From contig DAOVKO010000022.1 of the NCBI GenBank assembly GCA_030631725.1, forward strand, positions 1 through 15,136: DNA of 15,136 bases. Reading direction: 5' to 3'. Numbering within the stretch: position 1 is the first letter of the stretch; every line of letters begins with the position of its first letter. Below the pieces are notes generated by a model. The model made no database searches, was not told the origin of the DNA, and was given only the letters and a program-made list of their open reading frames with translations. Positions 5,826 through 12,644 of the stretch are shown piece after piece. The stretch is from Actinomycetes bacterium (GTDB lineage Bacteria; Planctomycetota; Phycisphaerae; JAACET01). The position numbers and the translations under genes are program-made.

Positions 5826-6518
5826 TTACTTTGTATCTGCCGAGCCGCGCGGCGCTTTATGATCGCGGAATAGCTTTACAATCTTCACTGCCATGCTTTG
5901 ACACAGCTCTTGCGTGAAGTCTTGTCCGTAATCCTTCCCCACAGCTTCGCGGAATCCCGTCTGCACAATTACCTCCTGCCCTAGCGGATCCATTTCTGGC
6001 CAAACCCGCCGATTCTGTTCTATGTCAAAAACCTTGACTCGACCCCGAATCAAACCTTGACCCGCTGGCTTGTCCAATAGTGTGCCTAGCTGAAACTCTG
6101 CAACTTTCACGTAGAGAACCTGTTGGGCCCAAAGCTCCCGCCCTATCTGGGCGATGTTCAATTCTTCAAAATCTTCTCTGCTGGACCGAAACGCCGACAG
6201 TTCAGACGCTGGGATAACGCTCGCTGCCAGACCGTGAAGTTCTATCTCCCGCTCTAGTTCTCTGCTCAGTACAGCCCGCACTCCGCTGCTTCTCGCCACC
6301 CCTACCGGACTGTCCACCAGTATCAGCAGGTTGCCCGCTCTAAGCTTATACTTAGCCTTAACCTTGACCGTTTCCGACCTCCTGCCCGTGAATTGACCTA
6401 TGATCGGCCCGATCACACACCCGCTCAAACTCAGCCCAAGTCCGTAAATCAACAACCACCCAAGCAAAGCCCGCACTCTGCACCAGCCTGCCCTCGTCTT
6501 TTGTCGCACGCTAACCAT
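5826..6518 (-). CDS. predicted lipoprotein, paralogue of upstream gene
   Basis: 230-aa predicted lipoprotein of unknown function. The N-terminus has basic residues, a hydrophobic segment (LLGWLLIYGLGLSLSG) and a lipobox LSGC with Cys34. The mature part looks alpha/beta and shares features with the adjacent lipoprotein: an LLILVDSP strand (LILVYADE in the partner), a VIPASELSAFR segment, the block IAQIGRELWAQQVLYVKVAEFQL (QIGRERYDADLVLYIELQEFT in the partner) and GLIRGRVKVFDIEQNRRVWPE. The start ATG is 9 nt after the partner's stop, and its AAGG overlaps that TAA, indicating translational coupling. The pair could form a heteromeric envelope complex serving the glycosyltransferase downstream, but this is inference. 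The sequence does not match a family I can name. Confidence 0.82.
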   Translation of the reverse strand: MVSVRQKTRAGWCRVRALLGWLLIYGLGLSLSGCVIGPIIGQFTGRRSETVKVKAKYKLRAGNLLILVDSPVGVARSSGVRAVLSRELEREIELHGLAASVIPASELSAFRSSREDFEELNIAQIGRELWAQQVLYVKVAEFQLGTLLDKPAGQGLIRGRVKVFDIEQNRRVWPEMDPLGQEVIVQTGFREAVGKDYGQDFTQELCQSMAVKIVKLFRDHKAPRGSADTK

Positions 6519-6527
6519 ATACTTACC

Positions 6528-7193
6528 TTAGTACGGTTCGTAATGCCCGTAAAAATGCTTCACCAGACCTTCCGCAAACAGCTTGATAGTCTCTTCACGG
6601 ATCCGCTCCGCGGCACCTATCTCGGCCACTTGCGGGATGTCCGGCGGATAAACCGCTTTCACCTTCTTTTGCCATAAGAGTTCCGCCTCACTATCCGATT
6701 TATCCGCCGTAAAAAGACTGCAATTGCCTTCTATACGCCCTCTCAGAAGTTCCCCGGACTCTTCAGCCGCCGTAGTAAACTCCTGCAGTTCGATATACAA
6801 CACCAGATCGGCATCGTATCGTTCCCGTCCTATTTGGCTCGGACGCCTATCCGTCCAGTTCGGATCCGACGCTTGGAACTGTTCCACCTCCCCCGGGTCC
6901 ACCACCTCCACCTTCAGTTTCGATTGCATCTCTTTGGCTACGATTGAAGCTGTATAGTAGCGGGCTAGTTGTCCATGTCGGTATTGAATGGTCTCATCGG
7001 CATAAACCAGTATCAAAACCTTCTTGCCTTCGCTCAGGGCCTCGTTCTGGGCTTCTACCCATTTGCCCTTCCCACCAGGGACTAACATCTGCACAGCGTA
7101 AGAAAGCGCTCCACAGCCGCAAAGGCCCGTAATAAGCACTAACAGGCCCAACAGCACCGCCGGTCGCAACTTCACTGACCAGTTGGCTTTCAT
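6528..7193 (-). CDS. predicted lipoprotein, paralogue of downstream gene
   Basis: 221-aa predicted lipoprotein. The signal peptide PAVLLGLLVLITGLCGC contains a lipobox with Cys27 as the acylated residue; a Cys at -2 is unusual. The mature part has KVLILVYADETIQYRHGQLARYY, then VEVVDPGEVEQFQ, PSQIGRERYDADLVLYIELQEF and LLRGRIEGNCSLFTADKSDSEAELLWQKKVKAVYP, the same layout as the downstream lipoprotein. The layout of an alternating N-terminal strand, helix and 'QIGRE..D.VLY' strand recalls small periplasmic alpha/beta domains, but no family is assigned. GGAG lies 5 nt before the ATG. It is 33 nt from the DUF2752 gene upstream and 9 nt from its paralogue, so the set is very likely one transcript. 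Confidence 0.82.
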   Translation of the reverse strand: MKANWSVKLRPAVLLGLLVLITGLCGCGALSYAVQMLVPGGKGKWVEAQNEALSEGKKVLILVYADETIQYRHGQLARYYTASIVAKEMQSKLKVEVVDPGEVEQFQASDPNWTDRRPSQIGRERYDADLVLYIELQEFTTAAEESGELLRGRIEGNCSLFTADKSDSEAELLWQKKVKAVYPPDIPQVAEIGAAERIREETIKLFAEGLVKHFYGHYEPY

Positions 7194-7226
7194 GGCTTCT
7201 CCAAAACAAGCCCCCCATGTTCTCAG

Positions 7227-7775
7227 TCAAAACACCGATTGCTGTTGCCTGAGAAAGGCCCACAGCGCATTCCACGCCCAGGCCAACACGATCAAACCCA
7301 GCGCCGCATAGAGCCATTGTCCCGGCCTGAGCAGTCCTGTTATAGGCCCGACGAAGCGGCGGTAAAAACCTCTGCCTCCAACTGCTGTGCCCAGCCCGCC
7401 CAGTGCCCCCAGCCCACATCCCGCTGCCAGAACCGCCCCGGCAATGTTCGCTCGGAACGCCTCGAGAAGATTTCCTCGCACTGCCTGCCCCCAGGCCCTG
7501 GTCATTCCGCACGTTGGGCACGGGTATCCGGTCCGTTCTTGCAGGGCGCAGCCCGGCAGCGATATCTGCGTCTGGGCCCCGAAAGGAAGCCCCCCGCCCT
7601 CCAGATGCCACGCCGCCACCAGTATAGCCACACAGCCCACGCCCACCAACGCCCCCGCACACCGCAGCTTGCCCGAACCACCCGTTACCACCTCTGACCG
7701 GACTTTCTCCGTGCCTGGCCCAGCGGGCCTTTGACATCTAGGGGAGCTAAGAATTGACGGCTCAGTGTGTGGCAT
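7227..7775 (-). CDS. DUF2752 family membrane protein
   Basis: 182 aa from ATG 7775. The diagnostic block of DUF2752 is present: LPGC-ALQERTGYPCPTCGMTRAWGQAVRGNLLEAFRANIAG, with three cysteines (76, 86 and 89 in this numbering) and the CPTCGMTRA core. Hydrophobic segments at about 38-56, 107-134 and 154-175 indicate a polytopic inner-membrane protein. The family is widespread but has no established biochemical function. An in-frame TTG at 7790 would add five residues. I prefer ATG because the predicted promoter puts the transcript start near 7808, giving a leader of about 33 nt, though neither start has a clear Shine-Dalgarno. It is the first gene of a - strand operon with two lipoproteins and a glycosyltransferase. 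Confidence 0.87.
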   Translation of the reverse strand: MPHTEPSILSSPRCQRPAGPGTEKVRSEVVTGGSGKLRCAGALVGVGCVAILVAAWHLEGGGLPFGAQTQISLPGCALQERTGYPCPTCGMTRAWGQAVRGNLLEAFRANIAGAVLAAGCGLGALGGLGTAVGGRGFYRRFVGPITGLLRPGQWLYAALGLIVLAWAWNALWAFLRQQQSVF

Positions 7776-7814
7776 GGTAAAATCAGGCAAGCTTTACCCA
7801 GTCGGGCAATAGGC

Positions 7815-7843
7815 AGCCTAATTCGTTTGCCGGGCAAAGTCAA
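7815..7843 (-). promoter_or_regulatory. predicted promoter of DUF2752-lipoprotein-glycosyltransferase operon
   Basis: On the - strand, -35 TTGACT (7838-7843) and -10 TAGGCT (7815-7820) are separated by 17 bp. The -35 is strong and the -10 weak. The start of transcription would be near 7808. Confidence 0.5.
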
Positions 7844-7866
7844 GAGGATTCATCCTTGACCTTGCC
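7833..7866. promoter_or_regulatory. imperfect inverted repeat overlapping both -35 boxes
   Basis: GGCAAAGTCAAG (7833-7844) and CTTGACCTTGCC (7855-7866) are inverted copies with one mismatch; pairing can continue inward through GGAT/ATCC with a 2-nt offset. The dyad lies upstream of both predicted transcript starts, so it would act as DNA, for example as an operator coordinating the divergent genes. Part of the symmetry may simply reflect two similar -35 regions. Confidence 0.5.
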
Positions 7867-7891
7867 ATACGTGGCCCTTTTTTGCTATAAT
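7862..7891 (+). promoter_or_regulatory. sigma-70-type promoter with extended -10 for the TPR gene
   Basis: -35 TTGCCA (7862-7867), an 18-bp spacer, then a perfect TATAAT at 7886-7891 preceded by TGC (extended -10). It lies 45 bp before the ATG at 7936. This is the best promoter match in the window. TTGACC at 7856 is too far away to serve as the -35. Confidence 0.75.
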
Positions 7892-7935
7892 CCCATAGCT
7901 TGTCCTTCGTTGACCCGACCTGGATTAGACAATAA

Positions 7936-9468
7936 ATGCCGGACGAACAACCTAAAAAACCACAGCAATCGCCCCAGCCCCAGCTTGAGGACCAGCCTGA
8001 ACCCTCCCCGGGACCTGTCCCCATTGAGATTACCCCCAAAATGCGGGACCAGGCCCAGAAGTTTTTCGATCGGGCACGGGACATTGCTGCCCGCGGAAAC
8101 CCCGACTATGCCGCCCAGATGTACCTTGAGGGCTTGCTCAGAGATCCTGATAACCTTCAGGCTCACCAGGCCCTTCTCGAGCAGGCCCTCAGAAGGCAGG
8201 CCGCCGGCGGCAAAAAGGCTTCTCTAATCGCTACTCTAAAGCTCAAGCTCTTTGCCAAAACCGCTAAGCTGCCTTCCGCCGGACAAGCCGGCTCCAAGAA
8301 CCCGGTGGCTGAACTCTTGCAGGCCGAGGAAATCTGGGCCAAGGACCCTCAGAACCTCAGCGTGGCCGACATGCTCGTACAAAAGATGATGGCCGCCGGA
8401 TGTCTCGAATCCGCAAAATGGTTGGCCACTTGGCTTGGTGAATTCAACGCCCGCTCTGACAAACCCGACGGACATAGGTTCTCCATGTTGGCCGACGTCT
8501 TTGCCCAGCTCGGGCAGGAAGACAAGGCCGTTGATGCTTCTCGGGCTGCTCTCACCGTCTTCCCCGCTGACACCCAGTTGCACGCCAAGCTCAAGAATAT
8601 GTTGGCCGCCCAGGCCATGCGCAAGGGAAAATACGACGACCAGGAGGGTTTCCGTCAATCCTTGCAGGAACGCGAAGCTCAGGAGATGCTCCAGGATCAG
8701 GAGTCCGTTACCCGCAGGGCAAACATCGCCGATGAGCAGATTGCTAGGGCCCGCAAGGAATTGCAGCAAAACCCTAACGAGTCCGGAAAAGTTATGCCCC
8801 TCGTTGACGCTTTACTAAATAAGGATAACACCCAGGCCGATCAGCAGGCCATCCAAGTCCTCCAAAACGCTCATCAGCAGTTTGGCTCTTATCGTTTCAA
8901 GCAGCGGGCCGGTGAAATTCGCATCAGGGCCAATCGTCGCCAGGCACGAGACTTGCGGGCTCGACTCAAAGACGCTCCGGATGACAACCAGCTTGCTCAG
9001 CAATACAAGCGGATGATAAAGGAGCATCTGGAAGCGGAGTTGGACCATTTCCAGGATAGTGCCAAAAATTATCCCACTGATATGCGACTCCGTTTCGAAG
9101 TCGGACGCCGGCTCCTGCAGCTCGGCCGCTACGACCAAGCTATCCCCGCTCTCCAGGAAGGACAGCGCGATCCCAAAAACCATCTCCAGGCACTCTCGTT
9201 GTTGGGCCAGTGTTTCTTCAAGAAAAAATGGTACCCTGATGCCATTGATCTCTACTCCCGGGCATTGCAAAGTCCCGACGCTGTTGTCGGAACTATTGGC
9301 AAGGAGTTGCAGTATAATCTTGGCCGGGCCTACGAGGCCGCCGGACAGACCGAACAGGCCGCAAAGGCCTACTCGGTTGTAGCCCAGGCAGACTTCTTGT
9401 ATAAAGATGTCCGCCAGCGTTTGGATCGCTTGCGGACCGAAAACCAGAATCGATCGGACGCCGGATAG
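7936..9468 (+). CDS. tetratricopeptide repeat protein
   Basis: 510 aa, predicted cytoplasmic since no signal peptide or membrane segment is visible. The N-terminus (1-32) is Pro/Gln-rich and disordered. A first helical repeat lies at about 35-85 (FFDRARDIAARGNPDYAAQMYLEGLLRDPDN), more at about 150-230 (VADMLVQKMMAAGCLESAKWLATWL and FAQLGQEDKAVDASRAALTVFPADT), a charged coiled-coil-like stretch at about 240-285, and clear C-terminal TPRs from about 380 to 500 (LLQLGRYDQAIPALQEGQ, CFFKKKWYPDAIDLYSRAL, LGRAYEAAGQTEQAAKAY). TPRs are protein-binding scaffolds; the partner is unknown. There is no evident Shine-Dalgarno before the ATG, but a strong promoter lies upstream. rpsT follows after 64 nt and may be co-transcribed. 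Confidence 0.9.
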   Translation: MPDEQPKKPQQSPQPQLEDQPEPSPGPVPIEITPKMRDQAQKFFDRARDIAARGNPDYAAQMYLEGLLRDPDNLQAHQALLEQALRRQAAGGKKASLIATLKLKLFAKTAKLPSAGQAGSKNPVAELLQAEEIWAKDPQNLSVADMLVQKMMAAGCLESAKWLATWLGEFNARSDKPDGHRFSMLADVFAQLGQEDKAVDASRAALTVFPADTQLHAKLKNMLAAQAMRKGKYDDQEGFRQSLQEREAQEMLQDQESVTRRANIADEQIARARKELQQNPNESGKVMPLVDALLNKDNTQADQQAIQVLQNAHQQFGSYRFKQRAGEIRIRANRRQARDLRARLKDAPDDNQLAQQYKRMIKEHLEAELDHFQDSAKNYPTDMRLRFEVGRRLLQLGRYDQAIPALQEGQRDPKNHLQALSLLGQCFFKKKWYPDAIDLYSRALQSPDAVVGTIGKELQYNLGRAYEAAGQTEQAAKAYSVVAQADFLYKDVRQRLDRLRTENQNRSDAG

Positions 9469-9532
9469 CTGCTGAATTCGCTCAGTACCGGCCGATGTTT
9501 CTTTAGTTTATTGTTAGTCTCAGGAGAAATTC

Positions 9533-9802
9533 GTGGCTCATTCACTCTCGGCTAAAAAACGGATCAGGCAAAACATAACCCACCGTTCACGCAATCGGGG
9601 ACGTAAAACTCGCATTCGCGAGTTGGAAAAGGCTTTCGACCAGGCCCTGCTAAAGGCGGACCTTGATCAGGCTCAGCTTCAGTTTCGCAAGCTCACCGGC
9701 TATCTCGACAGAATTGCCCTCACCAGCACCCTGCACAAAAACACCGTCGCCCGCAAAAAGTCCAGAGCCGCCAGGCGGCTGGCCCAGCTCCAGACCAGCT
9801 AA
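9533..9802 (+). CDS. rpsT: 30S ribosomal protein S20
   Basis: 89 aa, the usual size. S20 is a primary 16S rRNA-binding protein of the small subunit body. The typical signature is seen: MAHSLSAKKRIRQNITHRSRNRGRKTRIRELEKAF, then a helix and an HKNTVARKKSRAARRLAQL ending. The start is GTG, with AGGAG (9522-9526) 6 nt upstream, so its ribosome binding site is stronger than that of most genes here. Weak GTG or TTG initiation is a known feature of rpsT in some bacteria, where it is linked to autoregulation; whether that applies here is not shown. It sits between a TPR gene and an ABC permease gene, and no clear terminator follows directly. Confidence 0.97.
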   Translation: MAHSLSAKKRIRQNITHRSRNRGRKTRIRELEKAFDQALLKADLDQAQLQFRKLTGYLDRIALTSTLHKNTVARKKSRAARRLAQLQTS

Positions 9803-10046
9803 CCCGCCTGCCCCTGCTGTCGTATTTGTCCTGACCTGGACGATTCTCGGTCTTTCTTTCTGTCCTTGCACTCAGCTACCCGGAAACTCGGAAAAATCCT
9901 AATCGGATAGCAAAACACGGAATTTTTTGTTGGCTCTTTTCTTTAATTCTTCTTATCTGTGTAATCTGTGAAATCTGTGGCTAATCATCTTTCTGTATTA
10001 TCTTTCTTTGTCTGCGTAACCAGCGTCTAATTCTCTTTCCGTTCAC
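9803..10046. other. intergenic region with 9-bp periodic repeat
   Basis: No gene is supported. A small ATCC/GGAT hairpin occurs near 9896-9907, an A/T-rich stretch follows, then three consecutive 9-bp units beginning ATCTGTG (9955-9981) and pyrimidine-rich text up to the permease start. No good terminator for rpsT and no clear promoter for the permease was found. Confidence 0.5.
9955..9981. repeat. three tandem ATCTGTGNN units
   Basis: ATCTGTGTA, ATCTGTGAA and ATCTGTGGC stand in direct succession. From memory, very similar 9-bp periodic strings (ATCTGTGTAATCTGTG type) recur between genes in many environmental bacterial genomes; I cannot verify copies elsewhere in this genome. Confidence 0.7.
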
Positions 10047-10931
10047 ATGACTACCACCATCATAGCCAGAAATACTTTTCTTGAGATTATCACCAGTCCC
10101 TTGCTCGTGATACTCGCCCTGCTGGGCCTGGTCGCCGTAGTGCTCCTCGGCATCATTCCTTACTTCACCATGGTCCTTGAGGACGACGTCAAAATGTACA
10201 AGGACGTAGCCGTGGCTATGACCTTGTTTATCGCCCTGATCTTGGCCGTCCTTTCTGCCAGCAAGGTCATCGACGAGGAAATCGACAACAAGACCATGAT
10301 GACCCTCCTTAGCAAGCCGGTCCTGCGGGGCGAGATTATTCTCGGCAAATTCCTCGGCGTTTGTGCAGCCGTGGCCGTCGTCATCATCCTTTGTGGCCTG
10401 GTTATCATGGTCTTCGCCTGGTTCCGCCCACCCTGGGATCGCAACGTCCGCATGTTTTCACGGGACCTCCAAGGCTTCTGGGCCAAACTCTACGACGTTT
10501 TTTACCCCGCCGACAGCCGTATTCTCAGAGAACGCTTCCGCCAGTGGGCTCATTTCTGGTCCGTCCCGCCGATGATAGCCTTGGTTTTTCTACAGACCGC
10601 CGTGATGACCGCCATCTCCGTAGCCATCAGCACTCGTTTGGGCATGGCCATCAACGTCATGATTTGCGCCCTCATCTTCATCGCCGGCCACATGATCTCC
10701 TTTTTGACCTTGGATGGCTCCTGGCCAAAGTACCTCGGCGTATCTGCCCTGCTGACCGTCATTCCTCAGTTGGAGCACTTTAATATCACCGAGACCCTCG
10801 CTTATCGGACCTCTTGCCCCTCTTCCGCCGTATGGGCCTACGTAGGCCTAGCCGGACTCTGCGCCTTTTTCTACTGCGGGGCAGCCTTGCTAGTGGGCTT
10901 GGCCCTGTTTCGAACACGGGAGCTTGCCTGA
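10047..10931 (+). CDS. ABC-2 type transporter permease subunit
   Basis: 294-aa inner-membrane permease of the ABC-2/NosY-like class. About six hydrophobic segments are visible: 17-40, 54-74, 103-126, 172-195, 199-220 and 264-289, with a larger soluble loop at about 127-170 (RPPWDRNVRMFSRDL to FRQWAHFW). The coupling segment between TM2 and TM3, VIDEEIDNKTMMTLLSKPVLRGEIILGKFLG at about 74-104, is characteristic of these permeases (E-I/T-LLSKPV-R-E-LGKF-G). No ATPase gene is adjacent, so the partner must lie elsewhere. No Shine-Dalgarno is visible before the ATG. The stop overlaps the ATG of a 51-codon ORF (TGATG). The substrate cannot be predicted. Confidence 0.88.
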   Translation: MTTTIIARNTFLEIITSPLLVILALLGLVAVVLLGIIPYFTMVLEDDVKMYKDVAVAMTLFIALILAVLSASKVIDEEIDNKTMMTLLSKPVLRGEIILGKFLGVCAAVAVVIILCGLVIMVFAWFRPPWDRNVRMFSRDLQGFWAKLYDVFYPADSRILRERFRQWAHFWSVPPMIALVFLQTAVMTAISVAISTRLGMAINVMICALIFIAGHMISFLTLDGSWPKYLGVSALLTVIPQLEHFNITETLAYRTSCPSSAVWAYVGLAGLCAFFYCGAALLVGLALFRTRELA

Positions 10932-11086
10932 TGAGAAGTCGTTTCAAGACCCGCTTTCGTCGCGAGAACGAGCAATTTTGCCGGCTGGCAAGGAGCGAGA
11001 ACGATACATATTTGGAGAATATCTTGAGTTTGAGTGACGCAGTCAGACGACAAAAGGGCCGTTCGCAGCAGAAATTGGGGTTTTGA
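10931..11086 (+). CDS. small basic hypothetical ORF (51 aa) or dispersed repeat
   Basis: A 51-codon frame fits exactly between the permease and acpS: its ATG overlaps the permease stop (TGATG) and its TGA ends one base before the acpS ATG. The product is highly charged, with RSRFKTRFRRENEQFCRLAR and a helix-like ENDTYLENILSLSDAVRRQK. The tight fit suggests a coupled gene. However, the DNA (GCAAGGAGCGAGAACGATAC and TTTGAGTGACGCAG) reminds me of a non-coding repeat common in planctomycete genomes, in which case the frame is accidental. I cannot decide between the two; no function is suggested. Confidence 0.3.
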   Translation: MRSRFKTRFRRENEQFCRLARSENDTYLENILSLSDAVRRQKGRSQQKLGF

Positions 11087-11087
11087 A

Positions 11088-11477
11088 ATGGCTTCGACTA
11101 TCCTCGGTCATGGTGTTGACGTAATCGAGTGCCCTCGTTTAGCTAAGATGCTCACCCATCACGGCGATCGGCTTTTACAGCGCGTCTTCACCACTCACGA
11201 GCAGGCCTATTGTCAGCAGCACAAGGAGCGTATTCAGCACCTCGCCGGCCGATTCGCCGCCAAGGAAGCCGTCCTCAAAGCTCTCGGCACTGGCATGCGA
11301 GGCCAAATGAAGTGGACCGACGTACAGATTGCCAACGACGACTTGGGCAAGCCCGAGATCGTTTTATCCGGCGAAAGTGCCCTCGTCGCCGAGAGGATGG
11401 GCGTTACCCGCGTCCTCATCAGCATCGCACACACTCGCGAGCACGCCGTCGCCTCCGCTATCGCACTGGGAGAGTAA
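11088..11477 (+). CDS. acpS: holo-[acyl-carrier-protein] synthase
   Basis: 129 aa, typical for AcpS. It transfers the 4'-phosphopantetheine group of coenzyme A to the conserved serine of acyl carrier protein, activating it for fatty acid synthesis. Family landmarks: GHGVDVIECPRL at 7-18 with Mg-binding Asp11, VFTTHEQAYC at 33-42, GRFAAKEAVLKALGTGMRG at 54-72 with catalytic Glu60, W76 and VLISIAHTREHAVASAIA at 109-126. The ATG at 11088 is chosen because GHGVDVIE should lie near the N-terminus; upstream in-frame codons from 11034 belong to the preceding small ORF/repeat region. GGGG lies about 7 nt upstream. It converges with the anti-sigma gene, only 33 bp apart, with no visible terminator. 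Confidence 0.96.
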   Translation: MASTILGHGVDVIECPRLAKMLTHHGDRLLQRVFTTHEQAYCQQHKERIQHLAGRFAAKEAVLKALGTGMRGQMKWTDVQIANDDLGKPEIVLSGESALVAERMGVTRVLISIAHTREHAVASAIALGE

Positions 11478-11510
11478 AAGCACCCTGTTCGGCCTAGCCC
11501 CATTCCTCCG

Positions 11511-12644
11511 CTAATTTTCCTGCCATCCCCTCTGCCACCCGCTAAGAAGGTCGCACCAACATTCCACGTGATACACGTCTTTTTCACTGCTAGGATTCAC
11601 TAGGAATTTAAAGTCAACAGGCCCAAACTTCAGTTTATTTGCTTTATTTACTTTCCATGGCGCCCCCCGACATATTTCCCGTGTACGATCTTCTGTGCTA
11701 ATTAGCGTAGCGTCTAATACTTTTAGCTTCCCGATATTCTCGAACTCCTTCTCATACAAACGTATTACCACAGCTTTGACTCCCGGCGAATCAGAAATGT
11801 CAATTACGACCTCTTTGCCGCCAAGTACAACATCAGCTTCACCTTGGGCTGGTCGCTGTTTGGCTTCAAAGAATTCTGCCGGTTTTTCTGCTTCCGTATA
11901 ATCAAAAATATACAGATCGTAGCTGTCTTTTGGATCTTTACGATAAACTTTCATTTGAACAGGTAGCAAAGAGTTCCGGCCTACAGTAATAGACACCTCT
12001 TTCACCCACTTTGCCTTTTTTTCGGGGGCATCGAATCTATATATCAGAAAGTCTTCACCCACAGAACTTGGCACATTAGTAAGGAACTCTTGCTTGCCAT
12101 AATCAAGCAGTCCATGGGTTATCGTTTCAAAAAGAGTTCGGCCTTTGATTTTTGCAAATTCTGAGTCCCCTTGGCGTATCTGGAATCCATCTGAATCATA
12201 AACGGTTTGCGTTGTCCCGTCATCAACGTACTTAGTCCCGTCGGACTTTATGCCTACTACTTTGCCCTGAGAATGCCAGCCCTCAAGGCTGACTTTAAGA
12301 CCACTGGCTCGCCGTTTGATTTCATAAAAATGTACGTGATCTACCTGCTTGATCCGTCGGGCAACACCGGCCCAAGCAACGCTGGCCCCGCCATTACCTC
12401 CCATCAGCCAGGCGAATAGGCCAACCACGCCGATTACTATCACAGCCGCAGCCGCATATTTGACAAATCCCCTGTTCATAATCTTGCTCCATGTCTTTGT
12501 GTGTGAACCAACTCGTTTAGTGCTCGCCGTCCCTGCCTCCAGCCTCTCGATCCGCCCCATAACCTCCCCCGCCATCGATTCTCTCCCCGCCATAGCCCGG
12601 CCCAGTTGTTCCAATCTCTTTTCAAGTTTTTCTTCACCACTCAT
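11511..12644 (-). CDS. membrane-anchored putative anti-sigma factor
   Basis: 377 aa. Residues 1-58 are a charged cytoplasmic helix region (EEKLEKRLEQLGRAMAGRE), 60-82 a single membrane helix (VKYAAAAVIVIGVVGLFAWLM), and the rest lies outside the cytoplasm with beta-rich segments (HVHFYEIKRR, GTKYVDDGTTQTVYDSDGFQIR, EDFLIYRFDAPEK, LLPVQMKVYRKDPKDSYDLYIFDYTE) resembling LolA/RseB-like sensor domains common in planctomycete sigma operons. Its ATG overlaps the sigma factor stop as ATGA, which strongly suggests that it holds the sigma factor inactive until an envelope signal arrives. The zinc-binding HxxxCxxC motif of ZAS anti-sigma factors is not present. Assignment rests on gene order and topology rather than a recognised anti-sigma domain. 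Confidence 0.75.
   Translation of the reverse strand: MSGEEKLEKRLEQLGRAMAGRESMAGEVMGRIERLEAGTASTKRVGSHTKTWSKIMNRGFVKYAAAAVIVIGVVGLFAWLMGGNGGASVAWAGVARRIKQVDHVHFYEIKRRASGLKVSLEGWHSQGKVVGIKSDGTKYVDDGTTQTVYDSDGFQIRQGDSEFAKIKGRTLFETITHGLLDYGKQEFLTNVPSSVGEDFLIYRFDAPEKKAKWVKEVSITVGRNSLLPVQMKVYRKDPKDSYDLYIFDYTEAEKPAEFFEAKQRPAQGEADVVLGGKEVVIDISDSPGVKAVVIRLYEKEFENIGKLKVLDATLISTEDRTREICRGAPWKVNKANKLKFGPVDFKFLVNPSSEKDVYHVECWCDLLSGWQRGWQEN

Noticed and set aside
6994..7737. 247-codon open frame on the - strand overlapping the DUF2752 and lipoprotein genes
   Set aside because: It lies in another frame of two well-supported genes and is Gly/Arg-rich, typical of a frame-shifted GC-rich shadow.
7856..7891. 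TTGACC as the -35 of the TPR promoter
   Set aside because: The spacer to TATAAT would be 24 bp. TTGCCA at 7862 with an 18-bp spacer is a better choice.
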